DNA of 64,000 nucleotides from CAYQUC01 sp964514215 (GTDB taxonomy: Bacteria; Pseudomonadota; Gammaproteobacteria; UBA6429; Thiohalophilaceae): contig CAZEPW010000003.1 of NCBI GenBank assembly GCA_964514215.1, positions 51,863 through 115,862 on the forward strand. Direction: 5' to 3'. This document shows positions 16,697 to 26,232 of this stretch, in pieces. Made by a program: the position numbers and the translations under genes. Under the pieces are notes generated by a model that was not told where the DNA came from, did not search any database, and was given only the letters and a program-made list of their open reading frames with translations. How positions within the stretch are numbered: the stretch's first letter is position 1; each line of letters starts with the position of its first letter.

Positions 16697-17227
16697 ATGA
16701 TTGATGTCAAAATTGGAATGTTAACAATCTCCGATCGAGCAAGCAGGGGCGAATATGAAGATCTAGGAGGACCGGCAATGCATCAATGGTTATCTGACAA
16801 TATTAGTTCTAATTGGACTGCTGTAAAACGAATTATTTCAGATGATCAAAACCTTATTGAACAAGAGCTTAAATTAATGAGTGATGATGACAATTGTTGT
16901 TTGATTATTACAACTGGCGGCACTGGCCCCGCAGTGCGTGATGTTACTCCTGAAGCCACGACTGCTGTTTGTAATACATTACTGCCAGGGTTTGGTGAAT
17001 TAATGCGAGCAGAATCATTAAAAATTGTATCGACTGCAATTTTATCAAGACAAACTGCAGGCATACGTAACCGAACGTTAATTGTTAATCTGCCGGGCAA
17101 ACCATCGGCAATAGCAGATTGTTTAAATGCAGTGTTTCCTGCAATACCAACTTGTCTTAGATTATTAGAGTGGCCTACTATAGACCGTAAGTTAGCAACA
17201 TCAACTAAAGTTTCATTTAACTTATAA
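16697..17227 (+). CDS. mogA: Molybdopterin adenylyltransferase (MogA)
   Basis: Adenylates molybdopterin before molybdenum insertion. The MoaB/MogA fold signatures are IGMLTISDRASRGEYEDLGGPAM, IITTGGTGPAVRDVTPEAT and LPGKPSAIADCLNAVFPAIPTCLRLLEWP. The C-terminal ending and 176-residue length fit MogA better than MoaB. No other molybdenum cofactor gene is present in the window, so the choice between mogA and moaB rests on sequence. It is three bases from prmB. Confidence 0.87.
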   Translation: MIDVKIGMLTISDRASRGEYEDLGGPAMHQWLSDNISSNWTAVKRIISDDQNLIEQELKLMSDDDNCCLIITTGGTGPAVRDVTPEATTAVCNTLLPGFGELMRAESLKIVSTAILSRQTAGIRNRTLIVNLPGKPSAIADCLNAVFPAIPTCLRLLEWPTIDRKLATSTKVSFNL

Positions 17228-17230
17228 GCC

Positions 17231-18172
17231 ATGCTAGAAAATAACGATTCAGATTTCAAGTTAACACTAAAGCTTGATACGGTTCGCACTGCTGTTGAGA
17301 CAGGTGCAAATTGTTTTGAACAAGCTGGCTTATACTTTGGTCATGGGACGGCTACTGCAATTGATGAAGCTGCCTATTTGGTCAGTTTTGCTCTTGGTTG
17401 TTCTCCGATTATATCTGAGCCTGACATAGAATTAGTTTTGTCAGATTCTCAAAAAGATAAAATATTTACCTTATTTAAAACTCGAGTCGATAAAAAAATA
17501 CCTGCTGCTTATATAACAAATGAAGCTTGGTTTGCAGGATATCAGTTTTATGTTGATGAACGAGTTTTAGTGCCACGTTCACCATTGGCTGAATTAATCG
17601 ATGATAAATTTTCCCCCTGGGTTAGTTGGGGAAATAAAACCAGAACTGTACTTGATTTATGCACGGGTAGTGGTTGTATAGCCATTGCAATTGCATTAAC
17701 AATGCCTGATGTAAAAGTACATGCGAGTGACATTTCTGTGGATGCATTAGAGGTAGCTAAAAAAAATATCGATAATTATGAATTATTTAATCAAGTGTCA
17801 TTATTAAAATCCGATATTTTTGAACAGATTGAAGAATTTAAGTATGATGTTATTATTAGTAATCCTCCTTATGTTGATGCGTTTGACATGTTAAATTTAC
17901 AAGATGAATTTTTGGCTGAACCGAAATTGGGTCTTGAAGCGGGAAATATCGGGCTTGATATAGTCATACCTATGTTGGCTGAGGCTGGCTCTTATTTAAC
18001 CGATAATGGTATTATTATCGTTGAGGTTGGTAATAGTGCGACTGAACTCGATAAAATGTTTCCTCAAGTGCCTTTTACTTGGTTGGAATTTGAATATGGT
18101 GGTGATGGTGTATTTTTATTAAATGCAAAAGAAGTTCAAAAGCATAGTCATTTATTCCGTGAAAAATGTTAA
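17231..18172 (+). CDS. prmB: Ribosomal protein L3 N5-glutamine methyltransferase PrmB
   Basis: Class I SAM-dependent methyltransferase modifying a Gln of ribosomal protein L3. SAM-binding motif I is VLDLCTGSGCIAIAIA, and the substrate Gln-binding motif is ISNPPYVD. The N-terminal helical domain and KIPAAYITNEAWFAGYQFYVDERVLVPRSP are typical, and the run EPKLGLEAGNIGLDI is family-conserved. PrmB is favoured over its paralogue PrmC by the position upstream of aroC, although two signalling genes now separate them. The 313-residue length is normal. Confidence 0.92.
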   Translation: MLENNDSDFKLTLKLDTVRTAVETGANCFEQAGLYFGHGTATAIDEAAYLVSFALGCSPIISEPDIELVLSDSQKDKIFTLFKTRVDKKIPAAYITNEAWFAGYQFYVDERVLVPRSPLAELIDDKFSPWVSWGNKTRTVLDLCTGSGCIAIAIALTMPDVKVHASDISVDALEVAKKNIDNYELFNQVSLLKSDIFEQIEEFKYDVIISNPPYVDAFDMLNLQDEFLAEPKLGLEAGNIGLDIVIPMLAEAGSYLTDNGIIIVEVGNSATELDKMFPQVPFTWLEFEYGGDGVFLLNAKEVQKHSHLFREKC

Positions 18173-18221
18173 ACTATATTATAAAGTTAAAAGTTAGTAA
18201 TTAAATTAATAAGAGTGAGTT

Positions 18222-18530
18222 ATGAAACGACCAAATAACAAAGAAGCGTATATATATCTTGTACAATCAGCACTAGATGATGTCATTGATTTAAAAATGT
18301 CAGCAGAATATGACATGGACGATATGGGCGCGGTACTTAGTTTTATTGGTGAATTAGAAAAAGAAGTAACTAAATTATTATCTGATATCAAAACAGATAA
18401 TTACGAATTTAAAGATGAAGATTTACCATTGATGAATATTGTTAATGCTCAAAATGATTTCATGCTGCCATGTAAGTCGTTATTTATGCGAATTAATGAT
18501 ACTCATCGAAATGGTTTTGAACAAAGTTAA
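18222..18530 (+). CDS. Small uncharacterised acidic protein downstream of prmB
   Basis: A 102-residue acidic protein with no signal peptide or membrane segment, probably helical (AYIYLVQSALDDVIDLKMS, VLSFIGELEKEVTKLLSDI). GAGTGAG lies just before the ATG. It sits 49 bases after prmB on the same strand, and its stop overlaps the stop of the convergent GGDEF-EAL gene by four bases. A small hypothetical gene is also found in the prmB-aroC interval of related genomes, so it may be a conserved neighbour. I do not recognise the family. Confidence 0.7.
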   Translation: MKRPNNKEAYIYLVQSALDDVIDLKMSAEYDMDDMGAVLSFIGELEKEVTKLLSDIKTDNYEFKDEDLPLMNIVNAQNDFMLPCKSLFMRINDTHRNGFEQS

Positions 18531-20866
18531 TTAGGATTTAAAAATTGTTCAAAAAATTTCGATAGTGGCTCTGGACGGGCTATGTGGTATCCTTGGCCGT
18601 AATCAATACCTATTTTCTTTATTAAATTATATATTTGTTCGTTTTCCACATATTCGGCAATAGTTTTTATTCCCATTACACGACCAATTTGGTTAATCGA
18701 TTCTACAAATGCTAAATCAATTGGATCATCAACAATATCACGAATAAAACTGCCATCAATTTTTAAGTAATCGACAGGCATATTTTTTAGGTAAGCAAAA
18801 GAACTTAATCCGCTACCAAAATCATCCAGTGCAAATTTGCAACCGATTTTTTTTAATGAAGCAAAAAAATCCATTGCGAGTGATAAATTTGTTATTGCGC
18901 TGGTTTCAGTAATTTCAAAACATAGTTTGGATGGATCGATACTGTTTTTATTAATTTCTGTTGTAATGAAATCCAAAAATTTGTCATCACTTAAAGACTG
19001 AGCTGAAGTATTCATGGCGATAATGCCATTAAAATCGTTATCCAAAACCTTAAAGCTTTTTAATGTGTTTGATATAACCCAACGATCGATAGCGGTCATT
19101 AAATCATAACGTTCAGCTGCAGGGATAAATGCCATTGGTGGTACAATTTTACCATCTTCATTTTGTAGACGGATTAAAATTTCTAAGTGAAATGAATTAG
19201 TACTTTGTAATTGTTCTATCGTCTGAAAAAATAGTATAAAATTATCATTTTCTAAAGCTTTATTTATTCTGTGAACCCATTGCATTTCGCCTTGACGTTT
19301 AATTAATGTGTCATCATCATTTTCGTAAACGTGGAATCGATTTCTGCCTTCGTCTTTAGCTATATAGCAAGAAGTATCAGCAGCACTTAATATTTTAGAT
19401 ATATTACCACTGTGTTTGTTGATTCTTACTACGCCAATACTAAGGCCAATATTAAATGATTTGTCGTCCCATACAAATCTAAGATCATTAATGGCTTTTT
19501 TGGTTTTTTTAATAATGTCTTTGGCCTTTTTAAAATGACAGTTTTTTAATAAAATTCCAAATTCATCACCACCCAGTCTGGCAATGAGATCACTGTCTCG
19601 TATATATTCGCGTAAAGTACTAGCTATTAATTTTAATAATTCATCGCCTGCAACATGGCCACAGGTGTCATTAACAACTTTAAATTGATCTAAGTCTAAG
19701 TAACATAAAATATGATGCTCATCACTGCGTGTAGAATCTACAATTGTTTGTTCTAAACGTTTTTCAAATTCGTGACGATTGATTAAGCCCGTTAAAGCAT
19801 CATGCGTGGCTTGATAACTTAACCTATTGGATAATGCTCGCATTTCGGTTACATCACGAAAAACCAATACCGATCCGGTTATTTGATTGTTGGTATCAAA
19901 TATTGGTGATGCGGTGTATTCAACGGCAAACTCAGTACCATTGTTTCGCATAAATAAATCATGAGAATTAGAATGTATGACTACTGATTGTATTAAGGTT
20001 TTATCGACGGGGTTTTCAATTTCTTTATAATTGCTATCGTGTATAAATCGACATATGTCGTTTATATTTTTTTCCTTGGCTTTTATGAAATCCCATCCGG
20101 TTAAGATTTCAGCCGCGCTGTTAAGTGATTCGATTTTTGAATGTACATCAGTAGTAATCACGCCATCACCGATTGAATATAATGTTACTACTGCACGATC
20201 TTTTTCTCTGTTTAAATTATTTTCTGATTTTATTGTTCGGCGGATTAATAGTGTTGCTACAACAATGATGCTTATAAATATAATAAAAGCTAATATTAAA
20301 ATGTTGCGTTGTGTAATTTTATAAGCTTTTTTTGCATTTGCGACAAATTTATCAGCAGCTTGTTCTTGTATTCGTTGTAAATCCGTTATGAGTTCAAATA
20401 CAGTATTTTGTTTGGGGATGGCATGATACAGTAATAACTTGTGTGCTTTTTCTGTTTCTTCCAGATAGGCATATTCAGTGACTTTTCGTTGTAGTGGTAA
20501 CATTTCTTTTGCTATTAACACACCTTGTAGGTTTAACAGTTCTAATTCTTTAATGGATAAATCCATGCTCATTAATTTTTTTCTTGCAGCTAAAAAACTA
20601 TTGCCGTATTTGTTGAAGTCCATATAATCATCATCACGATTAAACGGATCTTTTTCCATGGCCATACGCATTAGTGCAACTGTTCGATCTCGCGCTGCAG
20701 TACGCATATCATTAACCAGTAATGTTTTTGCATTGTTTTGATTGACTATAAGATCAATATTATCTAAGTCTTTCTGAATTTGATCTAATGCTATGGCGGT
20801 TAATACCGCCATCAGAAACAAGATAACAGTAAAAGCCATGCTGTGAGTTGTAAGTGTTTTATTCAT
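18527..20866 (-). CDS. Membrane PAS-GGDEF-EAL protein, copy A
   Basis: Predicted c-di-GMP enzyme of 779 residues. Two membrane helices (about 9-27 and 188-208) bracket a helical periplasmic sensor region. A PAS domain (about 222-340) follows, then GGDEF with an intact RLGGDEFG site and an upstream R-D-S-D inhibitory (I) site at the usual five-residue spacing. The EAL domain shows EIL in place of EAL but keeps the metal and catalytic set: FEITETSA, LDDFGSG, LKIDGSF, AEYVEN and the late GQGY. Both activities are therefore possible. It is a tandem paralogue of the gene at 21301 and has a strong sigma-28-like site upstream. Confidence 0.92.
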   Translation of the reverse strand: MNKTLTTHSMAFTVILFLMAVLTAIALDQIQKDLDNIDLIVNQNNAKTLLVNDMRTAARDRTVALMRMAMEKDPFNRDDDYMDFNKYGNSFLAARKKLMSMDLSIKELELLNLQGVLIAKEMLPLQRKVTEYAYLEETEKAHKLLLYHAIPKQNTVFELITDLQRIQEQAADKFVANAKKAYKITQRNILILAFIIFISIIVVATLLIRRTIKSENNLNREKDRAVVTLYSIGDGVITTDVHSKIESLNSAAEILTGWDFIKAKEKNINDICRFIHDSNYKEIENPVDKTLIQSVVIHSNSHDLFMRNNGTEFAVEYTASPIFDTNNQITGSVLVFRDVTEMRALSNRLSYQATHDALTGLINRHEFEKRLEQTIVDSTRSDEHHILCYLDLDQFKVVNDTCGHVAGDELLKLIASTLREYIRDSDLIARLGGDEFGILLKNCHFKKAKDIIKKTKKAINDLRFVWDDKSFNIGLSIGVVRINKHSGNISKILSAADTSCYIAKDEGRNRFHVYENDDDTLIKRQGEMQWVHRINKALENDNFILFFQTIEQLQSTNSFHLEILIRLQNEDGKIVPPMAFIPAAERYDLMTAIDRWVISNTLKSFKVLDNDFNGIIAMNTSAQSLSDDKFLDFITTEINKNSIDPSKLCFEITETSAITNLSLAMDFFASLKKIGCKFALDDFGSGLSSFAYLKNMPVDYLKIDGSFIRDIVDDPIDLAFVESINQIGRVMGIKTIAEYVENEQIYNLIKKIGIDYGQGYHIARPEPLSKFFEQFLNPN

Positions 20867-21300
20867 TGAATATGCTGTAAATTATGCTTAAATGTTAAAT
20901 ACTTACAAAAACTATTGTTAAAAACTGTAATGATAAAAATAGACTTTTTCTTGTTATAATTTATCGGCATGTATTACGGGGACTTTAAATCATTGTTATT
21001 ACCGTATATATTTATTGAGCTTTATTTTATAACCACAAAATAAATCTTTGCGCGTTAGAGTAATCGAGATGAAAATTTAATTTTGAGTGTTTATTAATTT
21101 TGCTTTAGGTTTGCAAAGAAAAAAACGGTGAAAATATTTTAGGTATTACAAAATAGCGTTAGAACTGCATGTAATAAACATTTGTTGCATTTATTAGTCA
21201 AAATCGATTGGTTAAACTTTGGATTTCCACTAAAATTATACGTAAATGATGTGTTTTCCTTATTTGAATCAGGTTAATTTAAGATATATTAGGTAATAGA
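20867..21300. other. 434-base intergenic region between the two GGDEF-EAL genes
   Basis: AT-rich and without a convincing reading frame. It contains the sigma-28-like promoter for copy A (20961-20987, minus strand). I found no terminator-like hairpin with a T run after copy B and no RNA gene. The remaining 300 or so bases next to copy B hold nothing I can name. Confidence 0.6.
20961..20987 (-). promoter_or_regulatory. Strong candidate sigma-28 (FliA) promoter of GGDEF-EAL copy A
   Basis: On the minus strand: TAAAGTCC, exactly 11 bases, then GCCGATAA. This is 6/8 and 8/8 to the consensus TAAAGTTT-N11-GCCGATAA with ideal spacing. It lies 95 bases upstream of the copy A start codon and points toward it. 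The best-conserved -10 element of the three FliA-like sites in the window. Confidence 0.7.
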
Positions 21301-23667
21301 CTAAACAACTTCTGATTCAAGTTGGTTATTCACTTCTCGAGAAAACTCGGTGAGCGGTTTGGGTTGGCTTAAACTATAGCCTTGTACATAATCGATACCA
21401 ATTTTCTTTAATAATTCAAAGATACGATCGTTTTCTACAAATTCTGCAATTGTCTGTATACCCATAACATGCCCAATTTGATTAATCGATTCAACAAATG
21501 CTAAGTCCATTGGGTCTTCGATAATGTCACGGATGAAGCCACCATCAATTTTTAAATAATCTACGGGTAGGTTTTTAAGATAGGCAAATGAACTTAAACC
21601 ACTACCAAAATCATCTAACGCAAATTTACAGCCAATATCTTTTAGTGAGGAGATGAAATCCATTGCTCGAGCTAAGTTAATGATGGCGCTGGTTTCGGTA
21701 ATTTCGAAACATAGTTGACTTGGATTAATATTATTTTTTTCTATTTCAGATGTAATAAATTCAAGAAAGTGATCATCACTTAGTGATTGCGCTGAGATAT
21801 TAATTGCTATTAAAGCAATATCTTGTTTGTTACTTGAATTAAAATACCTTAGTGTGTTTGCAACAACCCATCGATCTATGGTTGTCATTAAATCGTAACG
21901 TTCAGCGGCAGGAATGAATGCCATCGGTGGAATGACTTTCCCTTCATCGTTTAACATTCGGATTAAAATTTCTATATGAGAGGTTTTGTTACCTGGGTGT
22001 AATGATTCAATAGTTTGAAAATAGAGAATGAATCTATTATTTTCTAGGGCATAATTGATTTTATGAACCCATTGCATTTCACCTTGACGTTTGATTAATG
22101 TGTCATCATTAAATTCATAAACATGAAATCGATTCCGACCTTCATCTTTTGCAACATAACAAGAAGTGTCGGCGGCACTTAGAACATTATACAAATTACC
22201 GCTGTGTTTGTTTATTCTTACAATACCAACACTAAGACCGATGTTAAAAGATTTATCGTCCCACACAAAACGAATGTCATTAATGGCTTTTCTCGTTGTG
22301 TGAATAATTATTTTAGCTTTTTCGAGGTTACAGTTTTTTAATAAAATACCAAATTCGTCGCCACCTAACCGTGCGATGAGATCGCTTTCTCTAACTTGCC
22401 CACGTAATGTCACCGCGATTAGTTTTAATAATTCATCACCGGCTATATGTCCACAGGTGTCATTAACAACTTTAAATTGATCTAAATCCAAATAACATAA
22501 TATGTGATGATCGTCTTCGGTGGCTGCGCTGTTTATAGCTTGTTCTAATCTTTTTTCAAATTCTCGTCGATTAATTAAACTGGTTAATGAATCATGTGTC
22601 GCTTGATAACTTAACTGATTTGATAGCGCGCGCATTTCGGTAACGTCTCGAAAAACTAATACTGAACCACTTATTTTATTATTTTCAAATATAGGCGATG
22701 CGGTGTATTCTATAGCGAACTCGTTGCCATCTCCACGCATCAATAAACTATGGGAATTTGAAATAATTACTTGTGATTTTTTAAGCGATTGAATGACAGG
22801 GTTTTCGATTTGTTTATGGTCATTATCTCGAAAAAAACGACAAATTTTGTGTATTGGCATAAATTTAGCGTTGATAAATTTCCAACCTGTTAGAATTTCA
22901 GCAACACTGTTTAATGATTCTACATTACCATTAACATCCGTAGTGATAACGCCTTCGCCAATTGAATACAAGGTTACTATGGCGCGTTCTTTTTCTTTGT
23001 TTAAATTTCTCTCAGAAATTACAGTGCGGCGAATTAATAAAATGGCAACAACCAAAATAATAATCAAAATAGATAATGCTAAGGATAGAATTTTTTTACG
23101 GGTAGTATTAAATCCTTGTTTTGCGTCATGAACAAACTTTGCACCAGACTTTTCTTGAATTTGTTGTAGCTGGGTTAAGAGGTCAAATACTTTATTTTGC
23201 ATTGGTATGGATTGATATAATAATAAATCCAAGGCAGGTTTGTTTTTTTCTAGAAAAGCTAAATCTGTAATTTTGCGTTGCAGTGGTACAAGCTCTCTAG
23301 TTGTTAATTTGGCTTGCCGATTTAACAAGCGTAATTCATCATCGGATAAATCCATGTTGATCAACTTTCTACGAGCTGAAACAAAATAACCTGCGCGTTG
23401 GTTAAATTCCATGAATGCTTCGTCGCGGATAAAAGGTTCGGTCTCGATAACCATGCGCATTAATGCCGCTGTTCGATCACGTGAGGCTCTGCGCATATTA
23501 TTAACTAATTGGGTTTTGGTATTATTATCATTGACGATTACATCGATATTAGTTAAATCTTGTTGGATACGGTTTAGCGCGGTCGTCGTTAAAATGGCCA
23601 TTAGGACTAATATAATTGCAAATGCAAGGCTGTGAGTCGTTATTGTTTTATTGATTTGGCTTCCCAA
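21301..23667 (-). CDS. Membrane PAS-GGDEF-EAL protein, copy B
   Basis: Tandem paralogue of copy A, with the same architecture and extensive identity in the catalytic domains: two membrane helices around a helical periplasmic sensor, a PAS domain, GGDEF (RLGGDEFG with an R-E-S-D I site) and EAL (EIL variant; FEITETSA, LDDFGSG, LKIDGGF, AEFVEN). The sensor region is more diverged. The codon aligned with the Met1 of copy A is ATC, so another start is needed. TTG at 23667 is chosen, with AAAGG about ten bases upstream; TTG at 23676 and 23715 are alternatives. No ATG is available upstream in frame. Confidence 0.88.
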   Translation of the reverse strand: MGSQINKTITTHSLAFAIILVLMAILTTTALNRIQQDLTNIDVIVNDNNTKTQLVNNMRRASRDRTAALMRMVIETEPFIRDEAFMEFNQRAGYFVSARRKLINMDLSDDELRLLNRQAKLTTRELVPLQRKITDLAFLEKNKPALDLLLYQSIPMQNKVFDLLTQLQQIQEKSGAKFVHDAKQGFNTTRKKILSLALSILIIILVVAILLIRRTVISERNLNKEKERAIVTLYSIGEGVITTDVNGNVESLNSVAEILTGWKFINAKFMPIHKICRFFRDNDHKQIENPVIQSLKKSQVIISNSHSLLMRGDGNEFAIEYTASPIFENNKISGSVLVFRDVTEMRALSNQLSYQATHDSLTSLINRREFEKRLEQAINSAATEDDHHILCYLDLDQFKVVNDTCGHIAGDELLKLIAVTLRGQVRESDLIARLGGDEFGILLKNCNLEKAKIIIHTTRKAINDIRFVWDDKSFNIGLSVGIVRINKHSGNLYNVLSAADTSCYVAKDEGRNRFHVYEFNDDTLIKRQGEMQWVHKINYALENNRFILYFQTIESLHPGNKTSHIEILIRMLNDEGKVIPPMAFIPAAERYDLMTTIDRWVVANTLRYFNSSNKQDIALIAINISAQSLSDDHFLEFITSEIEKNNINPSQLCFEITETSAIINLARAMDFISSLKDIGCKFALDDFGSGLSSFAYLKNLPVDYLKIDGGFIRDIIEDPMDLAFVESINQIGHVMGIQTIAEFVENDRIFELLKKIGIDYVQGYSLSQPKPLTEFSREVNNQLESEVV

Positions 23668-23918
23668 TTTTTTCAAACCTTTGTTGTATTTTGTGTATAC
23701 ACACTTTAAAATCAATGACTTGTTACATGTTAGTTTTAAGTCGTAATAACTAATCTACCATCCTTAACATAGCACATAGTGTATCGGCCTAGAGCGATTC
23801 ATCCTAGGTTATTATTTGATTTTATTGAATTAATTAGCCTTTTAGGCAAATATTACACTTGATTGAGTTTTAAAATATGTGATTTGTTCATATATTAGTC
23901 ACGGAAAAACAGTAAATT

Positions 23919-25019
23919 ATGTCTGGAAATACAATTGGTAAGTTATTTACCGTTACAAGTTATGGTGAAAGTCATGGACTGGCAATTGGTTGTACTATCG
24001 ATGGTTGTCCACCGGGATTGACGTTAACGGAAGACGATTTGCAAGCTGATCTTGAGCGCCGTCGCCCCGGTAAGACTCGACATACCACGCAACGGCGTGA
24101 ACCGGATTTGGTTAAAATTTTGTCTGGCGTATTTGAAGGTGTTACAACCGGTACACCAATTGCTTTAATGATAGAAAATGTTGATCAACGCTCGAAAGAT
24201 TACTCTAATATCGCTAATACGTTTCGACCGGGGCATGCCGACTATACTTATCAACAAAAATTTGGTTTGCGTGATTATCGTGGCGGTGGGCGTTCTTCTG
24301 CTCGAGAAACTGCAATGCGTGTCGCTGCTGGAGCCGTAGCAAAAAAATATTTATTTGATCGATATAATATAACAATTCAAGGTTACATGGCGCAACTAGG
24401 GCCAATTACGTTTGATAGTTTTGATTGGGCACACGTTGAAGAAAACGCATTTTTCTTTCCTGATGCTAATAAAATTACCGAACTTGAAAATTACATGGAT
24501 GCTTTACGCAAAGAAGGCAATTCCATTGGAGCCAGAATAAATGTTGTTGCCAAAGGTGTACCTCCAGGATTAGGTGAGCCGATATTTGATCGTTTGGATG
24601 CTGATATTGCTCATGCAATGATGAGTATTAATGCGGTGAAAGGTGTTGAAATCGGAGCGGGGTTTGATTGCATTACACAAAAAGGCACTGAACATCGAGA
24701 TGAGATTACAGTTGATGGGTTTTTAAGTAATCATAGCGGTGGCGTTTTGGGCGGCATATCATCAGGACAGGATATAATTGTCAGCATTGCATTAAAACCA
24801 ACATCGAGCCTACGATTACCGGGGCGCAGTATTAACAAACAAGGCGAAGCCATTGAGGTTGTAACCAAAGGTCGTCATGATCCTTGCGTTGGTATCCGTG
24901 CGACACCGATTGCTGAAGCCATGTTAGCGATTACCCTTTTAGATCATATGTTACGTCACCGGGGACAAAATATGGATGTAAAATCAGAGACTCCAATTGT
25001 ACCGGCTGGCAAATCTTAA
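23919..25019 (+). CDS. aroC: Chorismate synthase AroC
   Basis: Last enzyme of the shikimate pathway, converting EPSP to chorismate with reduced FMN. Signatures: GESHGLAIGCTIDGCPPG at the N-terminus, RRRPGKTRHTTQRREPD, YRGGGRSSARETAMRVAAGA and GRHDPCVGIRATPIAEAM. The 366-residue length is standard. It precedes an MFS permease by 15 bases, an arrangement also seen in Pseudomonas. Chorismate feeds the tryptophan genes later in the window. Confidence 0.98.
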   Translation: MSGNTIGKLFTVTSYGESHGLAIGCTIDGCPPGLTLTEDDLQADLERRRPGKTRHTTQRREPDLVKILSGVFEGVTTGTPIALMIENVDQRSKDYSNIANTFRPGHADYTYQQKFGLRDYRGGGRSSARETAMRVAAGAVAKKYLFDRYNITIQGYMAQLGPITFDSFDWAHVEENAFFFPDANKITELENYMDALRKEGNSIGARINVVAKGVPPGLGEPIFDRLDADIAHAMMSINAVKGVEIGAGFDCITQKGTEHRDEITVDGFLSNHSGGVLGGISSGQDIIVSIALKPTSSLRLPGRSINKQGEAIEVVTKGRHDPCVGIRATPIAEAMLAITLLDHMLRHRGQNMDVKSETPIVPAGKS

Positions 25020-25034
25020 AGTAAAATTTAGACA

Positions 25035-26198
25035 GTGAACAGTGCAACTATAGCTGTACCGTATTGGAGGCTGTCAGGTTTTTATTTGTTTTATTTCGCC
25101 AGTCTTGGAGCAATGCTTCCGTATTGGAGTGCCTATTTATTTTCTTTAGGGCTTGATGCGCGTTCAATTGGCGAGTTAGTCGCGATATTAATGCTGACCA
25201 AAATAGTTTCTCCTAATATCTGGGGTTGGATAGCCGATCATACTGGCAAGCGTATGGCGATTGTGCGATTGGGATCGTTATGTGCAATCCTCAGCTTTGT
25301 TGCTATTTTGTTTGTGACTAGCTATTGGTGGATTGCTTTGGTCATGTTGGTATACAGTTTTTTTTGGAATGCGACATTACCGCAATTTGAAGCAACAACA
25401 TTTTCTCATCTGGGTAAAAAAGTAAATCAATATAGCAGTATCCGTTTATGGGGTAGTATTGGATTCATCGTTGCTGTGTGGTTGCTTGGTTTATCGATTG
25501 AACGATGGGGGGTTGCAATTGTACCGTATTCTTTGATTGTATTATTTATTAGCATCTGGTTAATGAGTTTAATTGTACCTGAGTCGGCTGCTGGTCATTT
25601 GGCGTTAGATCATGAGCCTTTAATCGACATTTTGAAACGACCGGCGGTTGTTGGATTATTGCTAAGCTGTTTCTTAATGCAAGCTAGTCATAGCGCATAT
25701 TATGTATTTTATACACCTTATATGGCAGAGCATGGCTATAGTATGGCGAGCATTGGAGGCTTATGGGCATTAAGTGTTGCTGCTGAAGTGGTAGTGTTTA
25801 TATTTATGAACCAGCTGCTTAAAAAATTCAGTTTACGGCACTTGATGTTGTTTAGTTTATTTATTGCGATTATTCGTTGGACGTTATTGTCGGCTTATGT
25901 TGAACAGTTTTATATCATCATTATTATTCAATTATTCCATGCTGCGACATTTGGGATTTATCATGCTGCTGCAATTCATCTGATCCATATTTATTTTCCT
26001 GGACGGCATCAAGGTAAAGGGCAAGCATTGTATAGTAGTTTAAGTTTTGGTGCTGGGGGCGCTCTGGGAAGTTATGTTAGCGGCTTGAGTTGGGATAATA
26101 TTGGAAATGAATACACCTTTTTACTGTCAACACTAATGGCGTTACTTGGGTTTATTATTTCATTTGTGTTTGTAAAAGATAATACTAAACTTCAATGA
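25035..26198 (+). CDS. MFS permease of the HcaT/MFS_1_like type
   Basis: A 387-residue membrane protein with about twelve hydrophobic segments. The N-terminal half begins YWRLSGFYLFYFASLGAMLPYWSAYL and contains an MFS A-like loop (WIADHTGKRMAIVRLG). The pattern fits the 3-phenylpropionate/HcaT-like permease group. It starts with GTG. The substrate is unknown. The close spacing after aroC suggests co-transcription, and a similar permease follows aroC in Pseudomonas, but no functional link to chorismate is demonstrated. Confidence 0.8.
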   Translation: MNSATIAVPYWRLSGFYLFYFASLGAMLPYWSAYLFSLGLDARSIGELVAILMLTKIVSPNIWGWIADHTGKRMAIVRLGSLCAILSFVAILFVTSYWWIALVMLVYSFFWNATLPQFEATTFSHLGKKVNQYSSIRLWGSIGFIVAVWLLGLSIERWGVAIVPYSLIVLFISIWLMSLIVPESAAGHLALDHEPLIDILKRPAVVGLLLSCFLMQASHSAYYVFYTPYMAEHGYSMASIGGLWALSVAAEVVVFIFMNQLLKKFSLRHLMLFSLFIAIIRWTLLSAYVEQFYIIIIIQLFHAATFGIYHAAAIHLIHIYFPGRHQGKGQALYSSLSFGAGGALGSYVSGLSWDNIGNEYTFLLSTLMALLGFIISFVFVKDNTKLQ

Positions 26199-26232
26199 AA
26201 GTTTAATCGTATCGATAGGATTTAAAAGAACG

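Noticed and set aside
23781..23807. FliA-like site (GCCGATAC) on the minus strand upstream of GGDEF-EAL copy B
   Set aside because: The -10 matches 7 of 8, but the -35 matches only 3 of 8 at any spacing from 10 to 12, so not called; it might be a decayed version of the copy A promoter.
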